Source of the DNA: Oreohelix idahoensis
Lineage: Eukaryota; Mollusca; Gastropoda; Stylommatophora; Oreohelicidae
Assembly: GCA_024509875.1 (NCBI GenBank)
Contig: JAMPIV010017574.1
Span: forward strand, 289,001-353,000
DNA: 64,000 nucleotides
Reading direction: 5' to 3'
Of this stretch, positions 34,231-46,640 are shown in pieces. Position numbers and translations under genes: made by a program. The notes below the pieces were generated by a model. That model was not told where the DNA came from. It made no database searches and worked only from the letters and a program-made list of their open reading frames with translations. The first letter of the stretch is position 1; each line of letters opens with the position of its first letter.

Positions 34231-35883
34231 ACTTAAAGCGACATTAGAATGTCTACCCGTATTACTCGACGATCTATCTCTACGACGCGATCGATTTTGA
34301 TTATTTGCATTAAAATTGCCATAATTGTCGTTTCTGCTTGAGTTAAAATTTGGATGAGTCCGATAATTTGTATAATTAAAGTTATGATGTTCTTTAAAAT
34401 TTTTATTCCAAGAACCTTGTCTGTTTGCGGACCCTGAGATCTTGATCTCCAGTTTTGTTTATTATAATGTCCTTGATTATTTTTAAAATTATTGTTACCA
34501 AAATCTCGCGATCTGTGAGCTTGGTTCCAAGAAACATTAAATGGAGCAGATTGTTGAAATTGCTTCCCTTTGTAAAAGTTATCATTGTTAAAATTGTAAT
34601 TATTTCCCTTATTGACATACCTGTCAGCACTAAAGGAACGATTTCGTGAAAAATTGTTTTGTTGTGCTGCAAAAGCAACAGGCAATTCACTCTTAATCTG
34701 TGCATTACTTAGATCCATGGTTGGGTGAGCAGTGCAGAAATTTTTTGCATGTTCTTCTAAGTCTTTCATAGATAAAGGTTTCCGTTCGTGTAAAAATGCG
34801 AGAAATGTAGGATTTACAGACGATAGTACCTTATCGCGCATCAGTAAATCGAAGAGACCTTCATACGACTTTTCAATTTTGGATAATTCGATCCATCTTT
34901 CTAGGGTTAGTCGTATTTGTGACAGAAAATCACTGAAATTTCTGCTTGATTGCGGTAGTAATGTACGAAATCTTAATCGGTATTCATCTTCTGTCATTTG
35001 AAATTTCTTCAGAAGTGCGGCTCTAAGAGCATTATAATCATTCTTCTCATTAATACTGGTAGTATGATAAACTGCTAAAGCATCCCCAGTAAGTAACCTG
35101 GATAAATATGTGCAATACAGTGTTTTATCCACGTTATAAGACCTACAAGTGGCCTCAAATCTATCTAGGAAAAATATTACGTCATCCGACGGGGGATTAA
35201 ATTTAGGTAATTTAAGGTGAATTTCCTTAAAATGATCATGTCTGGATGAAGTTTGGCTTTCAAAAGTTCTCTGAGAATTAGCTTCCTGAGTTAACCTAAG
35301 TCTCTCATATTCTGACTCTGCTAATTTTAGTTCATGCTGTCGTTTTTTTATCATTCTCTTCCATCTCAAGCTGAAGTCGTTTTGTATTTTGTTCAGCTAT
35401 TAATCTTCTTTCTTCCATTTCCTTTTGTTTATTTTCCATTTCCTTTTGTTTAACTTCCATCTCAATTTTAAGTCTTTCTTCAGCCTCCCTTTGCTTCTGT
35501 TCTGCCTCTCGCTGAAATCGTTTCTCTTCTAATTCAGCGACTTGTTCAGCTATTACTCTTCTTTCTTCCATTTCCTTTTGTTTATTTTCCATTTCCTTTT
35601 GTTTAACTTCCATCTCAATTTTAAGTCTTTCTTCAGCCTCCCTTTGCTTCTGTTCTGCCTCTCGCTGAAATCGTTTCTCTTCTAATTCAGCGGCTAATCT
35701 CATTTTTTTCTCATTCTCCTCCGCCTCAAATTTCAAATTTTGTAATCTTAAAGTTTCTAGCTTTCTCTGTTCGGCTTCTATTTCTTGAGCTTTCTTATAT
35801 TCTGCAAGTGCAAATGCTTTTGCTTCATCAGGAGCCATCTGAAGAGCTTTTGCTTGCTTAATGAAATAATCTAGTGAATACAT
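34231..35883 (-). CDS. Element 1 Gag (two frame breaks)
   Basis: The Met at 35883 starts a Gln/Glu/Lys-rich coiled coil. It holds a ~46-residue block (AELEEKRFQREAEQKQ...) duplicated in tandem (35395-35535 and 35555-35690). At about 35345 a run of 7 A instead of 6 shifts the frame; the Gag continues in 35369 to ~34430. The capsid-like part has LDRFEATCRSYNVDKTLYC, LERWIELSKIEKSYEGLFDL and FLHERKPLSMKDLEEH, shared with elements 2 and 3. An Asn/Arg/Phe-rich tract (NNYNFNNDNFYKG and similar) replaces a zinc knuckle. A further frame change near 34430 links to the Cys cluster of the protease frame. Confidence 0.85.
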
Positions 35884-36763
35884 TATGCTTTATAAGTAGT
35901 CACAATACTCTTGATTTATAAAATGATAATTAATCAATGTAAATTAATTAACCTTGTTACTTTGCCAAGTGTACGTCGTTCCTGTCCTAGAACGGTATCT
36001 TTTGTTATCATATAGTTATGAAATATATCAATAATCAATATAGTAATTTATGTAATGAAATGTCATGAAAGCAACAACGTGAAAGACAATAGAAACATTA
36101 CCGACAAGACACGATAATCAAAGACGAGTGAACACAATCGTAGAAATCAACAAAAATAGAAATGTGTAACTAAAATAGAATATCGTAAAAATTTACGATG
36201 ACAACTACGATCAGATACTCAACAGGACAATTGACAACACAGTGTAAAAACATAGGTTTTGTAAAAAACTGAACGACAGGAAAGGTGAGACGGACGCATA
36301 ATACAAACAAAATTCATCATAAAAAACTAGAAAAATACGAGTAAAAATAACTACCAAAAACAACAAGTAAACGTGACGAAACAGCTAAACAGATACTATC
36401 ATAAGGAACAATTAGCGATCGAGGAGCCGCGCTAGCGTAGTGGTTACAACACCGCTCTGGCGACCGGGTGATACAGGATCAAACCCGGGCGACGGCATTT
36501 GAGGATTTTTCGTCGACCGGGATTTGGACTGGATTAACTCGAGACCTGACGAGGACATTTGAAGGAGTGTCGTCGACCAGGGACTGGCGGCTCCTGAGCC
36601 GACCCAGCTGCAATGGGTACCTCCGAAATCGGCGAGTATTTGCCTGAATGGCGAGGGTCATTTGTCTCTGTACAAGAAATAAAGGGATACTCACGTAAAA
36701 TCAATGTCAGGTTAGACATAAAATGATAACCTGAGATTTCGCCTCGAGTATTAGCGGGCGAAC

Positions 36764-36807
<44 letters not shown>

Positions 36808-37399
36808 AGCGAACGGAACTTCGGCAAGGTTTCTAGCCTTGGACCGGAATTATCGCTCAATTGAAACTTACAAGTTGAGCCCTACAGAACATCTGACGAA
36901 GAGCCCGAATTGGCTTCGAGATGGATCTCGTTCGTCAGATCAACCTCCCTACCTCCCACGACGAATGTACAACATATAACATGGAAAATGTAAAGATGGA
37001 CATAACTATAGAAGGCACAGCTAAAAGTAATAAAATGTACAACGAAAGCACGTTATACTCATCTCGCGTGTGCCGGGAAAAAAACATTGTGCCTCGTCTC
37101 CGTGGATGTACGTCTGAGGAAAAAAATACTTCGCTCTGCGTATATAACAACAGCTCGCACGTAATAATGACGAATAGGTGATCCCAAGGCAGTCAGTCAC
37201 TGTAAAACTTGACGTGGAGGTTGATTGATGACCTTGAGCATTTGGTAACCGTAAGTTGATTCTGATTCATCATCACACTAGGTTCCAAGTTTGAGATGTT
37301 GTCGCCTTGAAAGTTCAAATCTTCTTTTCAACCGATACTTGGATTGAGTACGTTCCTGTGAAATTATTTATTTCCAGACCACACTGGCATACCATTTAC
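35884..37399 (-). other. Element 1 untranslated leader, interrupted by a SINE
   Basis: Between the 5' LTR (right copy) and Gag. No coding signal. A TGG-starting primer-binding candidate (TGGTATGCCAGTGTGG on -, five bases from the LTR) lies at about 37379-37394. The SINE occupies 36421-36805. Confidence 0.6.
36421..36805 (+). mobile_element. SINE copy 1 (full-length, tRNA-like head, long poly(A))
   Basis: The head has an A-box-like tagcgtagtgg at 36433-36443 and a B-box-like ggatcaaaccc at 36477-36487, spaced as in a tRNA promoter. The body shares the cccagctgcaatgggtacc core (36603-36621) with the SINEs at 19413 and 20835, and the 3' block is nearly identical to copy 2. It ends in 40 A. Possible flanking repeat ttagcgatc/taagcgaac is imperfect. 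It sits in the leader of element 1, so it is younger than that element. Confidence 0.85.
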
Positions 37400-38493
37400 T
37401 GTTGGGTCGTTCATTCTAATGGTAAAGAACTTCATTACGCGAATGGTTGCAAAGGAACAAAAATGTCAGAAAAATGTTCTTCAAAACGAACTCCAACAAG
37501 TAGTGTTTAACTGGTCACTTACTGGCAGCACACAAGTCTGTGATGACTGTACATATATTTTATTTAACGTGACACATACGGAGTGGAACAAGACGATCAT
37601 AGTTACAGGTGCAAAAGGGTCATACGTCAAAAATGTTGATAATTACTTTTCAAGTTCATGAAGATTCTCTAACAATTAAGTCCTCTTATTCAAGTGACTA
37701 AGGGTCACTTCCTCTACCATATCATATGTATTGCAGTCAAGTCCGTTGACCTTCTTTCAAGGACGTATCTTATGGCCAACGGATTCATTCTCAAGGAGCA
37801 ATACTTCTTATCATACTTGTAACAATTCCAGACTTTTTTCCATACGGTACTTAGGTAGCATATATATATAAAATCCAAACAAAGTCATCCACGACAATAC
37901 GACCAGGTTAGAGTTCTGTGTTGACTAACCTCTCTATATCCATGCCACGACTTTGGCATTGACGAAAATACGGCATATAAAAACATGTGAAGCATACAAA
38001 TCAATTAACTTCGTTTACTCGTAGGTATCCTCCCTCTACGGTAATTCAAAAGGGCTAACGACTCCGTCTGTCCATTCTAGGAATGACATACTACGATGAA
38101 TTCCCGCTAGACCAAAACTAGGAGCGGCCTGATACTTTAATTTAACTCAATAAACATTCGATATGACATGGGGCGACACTTACTTGATACTTCCACTATT
38201 GGCTTCATCATGAATACCAGTAGATATCATTACAAAATAATGGCTTCTTCAAACTTGCCAGAAAAATCCAAGAAATATATATCGGACATAAACATGGTCC
38301 GAACTGCCCCGTTCAAAACATGACGTCAGAATCCCTCAACTAGGTTACCCGTGCGTCCAAAGCAACTCACACTGCATTGTGCACGTCAGTGCGTGAATCA
38401 ATCGAACGCACAAATAATATAACTATATTAAGACTGGTGCGTACATTTGGCAGGACCGAAGACTACCCCCTTAGGTAATAAATGTACGTAACA
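37400..38493 (-). repeat. Element 1, 5' LTR (right copy)
   Basis: 1,094 bp, TG...CA ends, nearly identical to 25975-27066. On - this copy would drive transcription of the element away from the Kazal exon, antisense to the SLCO gene. Confidence 0.92.
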
Positions 38494-38784
38494 ATTATTT
38501 TATTGTAGTTATTTTTATTTGTCATGTACGCATTACGTTCACAGATACCCATTATTTTACTTTTGCTGGTGCTTCTTGTCATGCAATATTCATTATGTTA
38601 GTTTTGTTCTAGATTGTACGACTACGAAACTGTAAGTTTTTTGGTTATTTTTGATTTATGTCATTTTTAACTGTTGTTTAAGTTGAGGAAGATGTGTTTC
38701 CTGCAGCACCTAAGTCTGTTCTTGTATATCTGTAAAACGTATGTACATATTATTGTTACTTTTCTGTTATCGCACGTGACCCAG

Positions 38785-38908
38785 TGAGGACAACGAGTGC
38801 AGCATGGGATGTAGCTGCGAGGACAACAGTTACTTCCCTGTATGCGGAGGGGATGGGAAAACATACTATTCTCCGTGTCATGCTGGATGTATCCAAGTGG
38901 AGCACGAG
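38785..38908 (+). CDS. SLCO/OATP organic anion transporter, Kazal-like domain exon
   Basis: The acceptor is gtgacccag before 38785 and the donor is gag|gtacgtat at 38909. One leading base completes the phase-2 codon from the exon at 18817. Then the frame reads EDNECSMGCSCEDNSYFPVC, GGDGKTYYSPCHAGC, IQVEHE. This is the Kazal-type cysteine module of OATPs, placed in the large extracellular loop between membrane spans 9 and 10; the family pattern C..C.C......PVCG..G.TY.SPC.AGC is fully kept. It ends in phase 0. Its intact cysteines argue for a functional gene. The intron before it is 19.8 kb. The next exons are not recognisable before 64000. Confidence 0.92.
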
Positions 38909-39232
38909 GTACGTATAGGTGTGTGGATGGGTAGGTCAATTCTTGATTGAGTGATAACAACAAGAAAAAAGAGTTAAGAGCAGCAAAATGATAAACGGTA
39001 TTCTGAGGGACATCAGTGACTGTCACAGAAAATATCATGATGAATATTGGTATATGTATATAAATAACATGCCCAGGAGACCTTCCTCCGGACAAATGCA
39101 AGCAAATAAAGAGCAGGTCCCTGTAGCAATATCTAAATAGTAGACTGACTTTTACCGCAACAAACTGGTTACACTTAAGGCAACATGCAAAATGTACCTA
39201 ATTTATTGGTACGTAATATGGCTGCTTCCTTC
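38909..39232 (+). other. Intron start, no recognisable feature
   Basis: Follows the donor gtacgtat. No repeat or gene is recognised in these 324 bases. Confidence 0.5.
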
Positions 39233-39893
39233 CTTACTTACTTAGTCATTTCTCTTCTGCCATGAGGTGTAGAGGTTTGGAAGAGAGAGAGCACCATACT
39301 TTCCTATCAGCTGTCTTCCTCCTGGCCTGGTTCCAATCTAGTCCTCGGTCCTTCAGAGATTGTCTAATGTTGTCCTCCCTGCAGACTCTGGGTCAACCTG
39401 GAGATCTGGATCACTGCTCTTAGTTTCCCATATTTGTTATGGTCGCTGATTTACTTCCATTCTGCTGACATGGACAAACCATTGTAATTGGGACAGTTGC
39501 GCTCGGGTCTGCAGTGGCTGGGTTTTGAGGCCTTGCCGTTTTGTTTGGTTGCGGACCATGTCTCTTCTTGTTACTTCAACCACATTCCTCAGATACCTCA
39601 TTTCTGAGGTTTGGAGCTGGCTTTTGTGGGTGGTAGTCATTGCCCATGACTCGTGTCCATACGTCAAGACTGGAACATAGGTGGAGCGGTACACATCCAT
39701 TTTTTATCTTCTTACCAACTTCTCTTTTGCTGAGGAATCCTCGATTTATGACCTATCAGCTGCTGCTCTTTGGGTAGCCAACTCTTCTTTGTTGCCTCTT
39801 TTCCAGTCTATGGCAGCTCCGGGGTATTTAAAGTGGTTGATCTGCTCCAGGACCTGTTCTCCCAGCATAATATGATGTCTTCTTTCCTCTCAA
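39233..39893 (-). mobile_element. 5'-truncated LINE fragment, sister of the copy at 9853
   Basis: Nearly collinear with 9853-10551: the same ttacttacttag tail, and on - the frame 39700-39437 has YVPVLTYGHESWAM, MRYLRNVVEVTRRDMVRNQ and QLSQLQWFVHVSRM. Substitutions and frame breaks show decay. Target duplication not found. Confidence 0.85.
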
Positions 39894-40984
39894 TGGTGTT
39901 TGTTTTTGACCTGCTGATGACTGTCGTGAGTGTGTAATATTAGAGTATTTGTCGAGTAAGACAACTTGAGTGCACTGCAAGATGTATAGAGAAAACACAG
40001 ATAATGTGTGAAATAAGGGAGAACTAAAGACGACCTGGAAGGCTGTCTATTAACGTTATCACTCTTTCCAAGCCCACAACTCACTTATGTAGTCTTAAGT
40101 GTCACCCGCTCTCTCTCTCTCTTCTTTCTCACAGACAGATAGAGAAATAGTAAGAGCTTAAATAGGTATTGATGAAGGTCGTGAACAGCGCATTAACAAA
40201 AGGTTAAAATTTATTAAAGTTCTCTTTAGCTTGTATGGAATAAAATAATAAAAACATCCCAGCACAACAATAACTGATCAAATAACAAAGTTAACAAATA
40301 CATCAATTCATACATCAAGGAACAAAACAAACGAGTAGGCCCCGACAGGGAACATAAACAAAGAGTTAACAATCCTTCCGCTTCTGTGGAAACAATACAA
40401 AATAACTTAAGTCAGTGTCTTTATGTCTCTGCTCATAAAGCTGGGGATACTTTATAAATCCACTGAAAACGCTATCCATGCGCCTTGTTCACAAAAAACA
40501 AGAAAGGCTGTAGATTAACTCTGTCTATATTCTGACCACTACTACACGCAGAGTCCGTACTGACCAGTAGACATAACAAATCCAGGTCAACTCAGGGTAA
40601 CTTTCTGTATTGGCGCTATTATCCGGCGCGGCGGATTATAACAGGCGTGCCTCGTATATGGTACTCGATGCGTAATCCGGTTGGGTCTGGTTTTAGGCCT
40701 TTTGTTGGAACTTCGTACTCCGTTTAAGAACACAGTAAGATAATTTCAATTAAGCTGGCGATGATGTGTTGGTGGACATGCTGGATGCCACTAAGCTCTG
40801 ACTTGTACTAAATAGGCGAGTAGGAAACCACTACTGCACAACACGTGACGTCAGGCTGCAGTCGCTGGTTCTACACTGCAATGGAATCGATATTCGCGTA
40901 GTTTTCCACCCGTTTAACGGGGTTATGCAAAGTGGGTATAGTTGTAAGGCAATTTGACACTCGTCTTGCTGCAAACCGTTAGAA
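39894..40984. other. Unrecognised DNA
   Basis: Contains a short (CT)n run at 40108-40127. No gene or transposon signature is seen. Confidence 0.45.
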
Positions 40985-41945
40985 TCATCATCATCATCAT
41001 CATAACAGTCCACTCCCAAAGGAGCATAGGCCTTCAACAAACACATGCCAAGTCCTCCTGTCACGTGCCATCATCTCAAGTTCTTTCCACGTTCTCCTCA
41101 TCAGTTTCACCTCTGTTTGCAGCTCTCTTCTCCGTGTGCTTCTTGGTCTACCTCTGCCTCTCTTGCCCTGGGGGTTCCAGAACAAGGACTGCCTTGTAAT
41201 GTTATCAACAGGTTTCCTCAGTGTGTGTCCTATCCATCGCCATCGTCTTCTTCTCATCTCTTGTTCCACTGGCACTTGTCTAGTTCTTGTCATCAGTTCC
41301 ACGTTGGTAACCTTGTCATACCATTTTAATCCCTCTATTCTACGCAAGCACCTATTTATGAAAGTCTGTAGCTTTTTGGTTGTTGTCTTTGTTGTTCTCC
41401 ATGTCTCAGAGTCATACAATAGGACTGACTTCACATTTGAGTTGAAGATTCTTATTTTCGTGTTGGATCCGATTTCTCTTGATCTCCATATATTTCCCAA
41501 TGCAATGAAAGCTCCTCTTGCCTTTTGTATTCTTATTTTGATATCACTGTCTGTCCCTCCAACTTTGTCTATATTACTGCCAAGATATGTGTACGATTCT
41601 ACATCTTGTATTGGTGTTTCTTCAAGTTCAACCCTGTTATCATTACCTGCATTTATTCTCATTATTTTTGTCTTTTCCCTGTGTATTTTCAGACCCAACT
41701 GCTGTGACCTCTCATCGAGTGTTTTCAATTTGTCCTGCATCTGATTACGGTTGTGGGACAGAAGAGCCAAGTCATCAGCAAAATCCAGATCATCCAACTG
41801 TTTAGTCAGAGTCCACTGGATTCCATTTCTGTTGTGTGTTGTCGATGATCTCATAACCCAATCTATTGCCAGCAAGAAAAGAAATGGAGACAAGAGGCAT
41901 CCCTGTCGCACTCCTGTTCTTATCCCAAACGGTTCTGTAAGCTTG
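40985..41945 (-). mobile_element. 5'-truncated LINE, RT catalytic core to C-terminus
   Basis: One open frame (41911 to 41000, 303 residues) contains VRQGCLLSPFLF, the catalytic FADDLALLS, then GLKIHREKTKIM, YTYLGSNIDKVGG, and the C-terminal RRWRWIGHTLRK, GKRGRGRPRSTRRREL and TWKELEMMARDRRTW blocks. The 3' UTR has the CTCCTTTGGGAG motif and a (GAT)n tail at 40985-41002. Similarity starts abruptly at about 41945, so it is 5' truncated. The same family appears at 13640, 6425 and, for the N-terminal RT part, 44290. Confidence 0.9.
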
Positions 41946-44289
41946 TGGTGAAATTACCGTGATACAACGTTAAAATATCTCCAATTATAAAGATAACGGG
42001 TAAAATAACACGGAGGGATAAAAATATAGGCAAGATATGCCGAGGCTTCTTCACCTACGCCAGCGCTTTCTACCGCCATTGAAACTAACTAGTTGGAACA
42101 TGCAAACTAAACGGTTTACCCTTTTAGACGGGAGGGAAACGGAGATAAAAGAAAAAAAATTATGACGGTCTGAACACGTGTTTGAATCTAGAAAGGGAAA
42201 AAGACGCAATTTGTAGTTTAAAGGATAAAAATTACGCCACTAGTTGACACAATGTAAGGAAATGGACAAAAAAAGACCTTGGCTCTTATTAGAAACAGTC
42301 GTATCTTGGACGTTTTACGGTAATTGGTTGTTTTATTTGAATATAGCGGCAAACGCGTGGACGAAGGTTCAAAAACAAATTTCAAAAACTAACCTTGAGA
42401 AAAGTAGGGTTTTCTTTAATAATAAAGTTATGAAAATAAAAAATAGCTAGTTTGATAGCCCATCTTGAGCAGAGAAATAATATACTTTTAATTACACAGA
42501 CGGACAGATAACACGGAAGATATTGACGAAAGACTGTATTGTTCAAATCAGACTAGCGAACAGTTTTTTGTGCATATTTTCACTAAAGTTACATTTTGGC
42601 GTCCTTGAGCCTAAAATGCAAAAATCAAACTGCAATGAACTAGGGGGCAAAGTCGGAGGATAGTAGCTAAAAATAACTTAGCATAGGATCTTAGAAGTAG
42701 GGGAGAGCAAAAATTTATGTAGTTTTTTCATGTAGTTAGTCCAAAAAACAAGTGTAATTTTGGGAAAAATACTACATACTAGACTGAGACTGGACTGAAA
42801 TTGGACTTTAATTGGATTTTTAGTTTCAATATTTGAAAAAGTTAGAGGGGAAGTCCGCTGATTGGACAACATTTTTTATATTATTGACAGAGACGCACGC
42901 TTGTGCCATTGTATAGAAGACTGTCCATTGACACAGTACGTTACTGCTAGAGGTGATTTCCAGGAATTATTAAATAAAAATCAGTGGGACGCCCTAATCT
43001 AGCCAGCAGCTCAGCTGAGTTTTGCTAGTACTAAGTAACTGTGTTCTCAATTCTGAATTGTGGTAAGGGAAAAAGCATTTATCTTGTTTATTTTAATATT
43101 TTGAGTGATTGATACTGCCATATCATGAAAAATGATTACGACAAGTGAGTGCTTATTCTAGGTCCCCAGCAGCAGTCCAGGGCCTAGAGACAAACACATA
43201 ATATATGAAAACCTATCTAAGACTATGGAAGGCGGATCTATAATTGAGATCAGTGGGAACATATCACCCACCTTATTGGATGGAAGAGGAAACTATTGAA
43301 CATATTTCGGATGCAATGCAGTCTTGGGAAACTGGTACTATTTGATAACAACTGGGTGAGATGTGCTAAGTTGGTCAGAGAGATCTGACCCAATCTGTGT
43401 AATGTTGTTTTGTGGTGTTGTGTGTAAGAGTGGCGCAGTAAACAGAGTGTTGACACATGGCACAAATTTTGGTTTCAGAGTTTCTGATCTGGCACTACGA
43501 TTGTGCCAGATGCTTTTGTAGAAGTACAAGAGCGAGTGTCTGTGCAGCCTAACATTTTACTCCAGCTACTGAGAGGAGTGGGCCACAAGAATTCTGTACT
43601 ACATCGTCACAGGCCAGTTAAGTGCAAACCTGGCCTGCTGTAGATTCATCAACAGGGTCCACCATCAATAAAGAAATAACATCTTGTTCTATAAACATTA
43701 ACATCAGTCCATCTGTCAAGGAAACTGAACTTTGTAACCATAGATTGGGCATGATGACGCCACCCCAACTAAACACCCAGTGCTAGTTTTTCCCAAGACA
43801 TTGTAGATATTATTAATATTAACCATTGTAATAATATACCTATGTACAAAAATTTCATTTGATTATGCAATATATTTATGCATTTTATTGATAAATACAT
43901 ATTATTTCATATGTTCTGACCAAAAGAAACAATTGGTTCAGGACTAATAAATTTAAAAAATTTTCAAACTTAAACTATAACAGCCAGTGTTAGTTCCGTT
44001 TATCATAGAGTTTATTATTATCATTATTAGACTTAGAATTTACATGTGTGTGTCTGTGTATTTTATTACCTACACATCACCATTCAGTACCCTAGACTTT
44101 TAACGTAGCTAACATTCATTATAGTAGAATAGGTCTGTTTGAGGTCGTAAGTGGTAGCAGAAAGGCCTTCTGTACTCACATAAACTTTTATCTCAGGAGC
44201 CTTCACAGCTGACCTCATCCAGTACACTAGGTAACATAACAATCATACAATAACATCAAAAACCACTACAAAGCTGTCCTTCGTGAAGA
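41946..44289. other. 2.3 kb without recognisable gene
   Basis: Only short ORFs without family resemblance. No repeats recognised. No further SLCO exon found here. Confidence 0.45.
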
Positions 44290-45154
44290 ACTCTGCGTGT
44301 CATGTCTTCATTTGCGGTCACAGTATCCAACAAATTCCAAGTGCTCCAACAGCTGGAAGATGTAGAGAATACAGAAGACTATTGGCAGTAGGTCAAAACT
44401 GTATGGAAGGAGACATGTGAAGAAATACTGGGGAAAAGGGAAAGACAATAAAAAGCATGGATAACAACAGAAACCATCAATAAGATAAAAGACAGGAAAA
44501 ACAAGAAAGCAGATTTAAACACAAGCAAAACCAGAAGTTCCAAAGCCAAGGCTCAAGAAGTGTACACAGAAGCAAACAAAGAAGTATCGAAAGAGACAAG
44601 AGGAAGTATATTGAGGAGTTAGCAAGAGAGGCAGAAGATGCTGCAGCCAAAGGAAATATGAGAGAACTGTATAGCAGCACAAAGAAGCTAACAGGGAAAT
44701 ACAAGCAAACAAGTTGCCTCATAAAAGACAAGATTGGGAAACTGCTCAGCAAGATACAAGAGCAAATGAAGAGGTGGACAGAATATTTTGAGGACCTTCT
44801 CAATAGACCAGCTCCACAAAACCCGCCGGACATCCAGCCAGCAGAAGAAGAGCTACAAATTAACGGTGAAAGACCAACGAAGGAAGAAATAAAGAAAGCC
44901 ATAAAGCTTCTGGGAGATGGAAAAGCGTCTGGACCTGATGGCATTCCAGCAGAGGCCATCAAAGCAGATATCGACACAGCTACAGAGATGTTATATAAAT
45001 TACTTGGTAAAGTCTGGGAAAAGGAAGAGATACCAGCAGAATGGAAGGAAGGATATCTGGTTAAGTTGCCTAAGAAGGGAAATTTACAAGAGTGCACAAA
45101 TTATAGAGGAATAATGTTACTATCAGTGCCAGGAAAAGTATTAAACAGGATATG
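44290..45154 (+). mobile_element. LINE fragment, endonuclease-RT linker and N-terminal RT, interrupted by element 2
   Basis: From about 44290 the + strand follows a LINE ORF2 with stops and a frame break: SNKFQVLQQLEDVENTEDYW, WITTETINKIKDRKNKKADL, then an open stretch from 44658: MRELYSSTKKLTGKYKQTS, RWTEYFEDLLNRPAP, GDGKASGPDGIPAEAIKAD and LVKLPKKGNLQECTNYRGI, ending VPGKVLNRI. These are RT motif 0-2 blocks of an RTE/CR1-like family. At 45154 it is cut by the LTR of element 2 after ATATG. It resumes with ATATG at 54732 (MKPLEWREN). Confidence 0.88.
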
Positions 45155-46640
45155 TGATAAAGTTGATAATGTTGGATTTTTATTCCCGTTAATGATATCC
45201 ACCAAAAGATAGATATAAGTGGATGGAAGCAGACATCATCATCATCATCAGTTGATAAGATCTCTATGGTGTTGTTTGCTCCACTGTAGTGTATGGAATG
45301 TCAACTTGACCTACGCAGTGGTGTGTAGACATGGATTGAGTGTACAATGTGCGAATGATGATAAGGGTTCGTGTTGTTGACAAATGTTCTTTTCTCACAC
45401 TCATGTATGACTGGAAGTCATCGACACCAACGACTGTGTACCTTTTCTAAAGTTTAATTGGACGTACACACTCGACAGCACAGATAGTGACAAATCACAG
45501 GTTGGCATAATACATCATAGTACAGTGGATAAATGGTCCTGCAATGTTATGTTACATGGGCACTCATGTAGATTAATATTATAATGGACTGTCAGTAGCC
45601 AAGCCCTCAGCATCGCCCATACATATAAATCATCTGACTTCACTGACTGAGCACGTCAGCTTATAAACAATATTTCAGATGGCTTCTAAACCTAATCTCG
45701 TTTAGCGACGATTCTCCCACATAATGTTCAGCACATATTTTTTTCATATAATAATATTGAACCGCTAATAACGGGCTCTCATGTGTAGCAGTGATCTCTG
45801 GACTAAACAAGCGATAATACGGGCATCCCCTTTCTCTTCTTGAAAGTCGCTACATGTTTTGGTTCCAAGATGGCTTCACTCGTGAACTGTCACTCACGTT
45901 TGGATGCAGATAATGAATCTGTCCTAAAGTTAGTCATTCATAAAACATTGCATTGCTCTGTAGATTTGATCATGAACAATTGACTGCATTCTACAGAATA
46001 TAGTGCTGCTAGGAATCGAAGTCGTTTTCATCGAGTCAAATATATTCTCTTAGACATTCAAATCGTAACTATCGAAAATGGTGGCTTCGATCGAGAGTTC
46101 ATAAGAGTGTCTTTGATTACCTTGGTAGAGGAAATATGGAACTGCCATTCCTTGGCAATATGAATAAACACTGGGGTAAAGCATACACGATAGGTCTAGA
46201 CGACTATCACTTTCCCCACAAATACTGAGATCACTTTTTCCCGGCGACAGGCCGACATAGGAAACACACACAGTCCCTATCAGGACGAAGCCAAATCACA
46301 CCACACTCTAGCGACACATCCGCCGAATAGCCTTTGACCTCTCTAGAGACAACAGAACATATAGTTCGACTTAGATATGTAAAGATATACAGATATAAGA
46401 CAGACTCGTCCTACTCAGACAAACAATACACATAAATTCAGGCCATAGATATTCTGAAGCAAGAACAATCTATTATTACCCAAACAACGAATAAATCGCA
46501 GTAAAATGGATTTATCCGCGGAGTTTGATCGAAGAGATGGCACAACTTTTCAAGGGAAGTAACTCAATAATGACTTTCCCTTAAGCACAAAAAAATTACC
46601 TATGTATAATATTGTAAGATATCAAAGACTGCACGTAACA
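45155..46640 (-). repeat. Element 2, 3' LTR (left copy)
   Basis: 1,486 bp; on - begins TGTTACGTGCAGTC and ends CAACTTTATCA. It matches 53248-54731 over its full length. Confidence 0.94.

Larger units (their letters stand above)
25975..38493 (-). mobile_element. Element 1: integrase-before-RT (Gmr1-like) LTR retrotransposon, 12.5 kb with nested insertions
   Basis: Two LTRs (25975-27066 and 37400-38493) differ visibly only by one TA unit. They are flanked by attat at 25970-25974 and 38494-38498, a 5-bp target duplication. On - the order is Gag (35883 to ~34200), Cys cluster, protease, integrase (to 32309), then RT and RNase H (29730 to 28158). Two later insertions are nested: a solo LTR (29736-32308) and a SINE (36421-36805); without them the element is about 9.56 kb. 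Integrase before RT with a Ty3/gypsy-type RT is the diagnostic order of the Gmr1 clade. The near-identical LTRs say the insertion is recent. It lies antisense in the SLCO intron, 291 bp upstream of the Kazal exon. Confidence 0.92.

Noticed and set aside
45158..46640. Segmental duplication of 45155-46640 and 53248-54731 (and of 54871 and 63116)
   Set aside because: These are the LTR pairs of elements 2 and 3, shown by TG...CA ends, the target duplication of element 2 and the intervening gag-pol.
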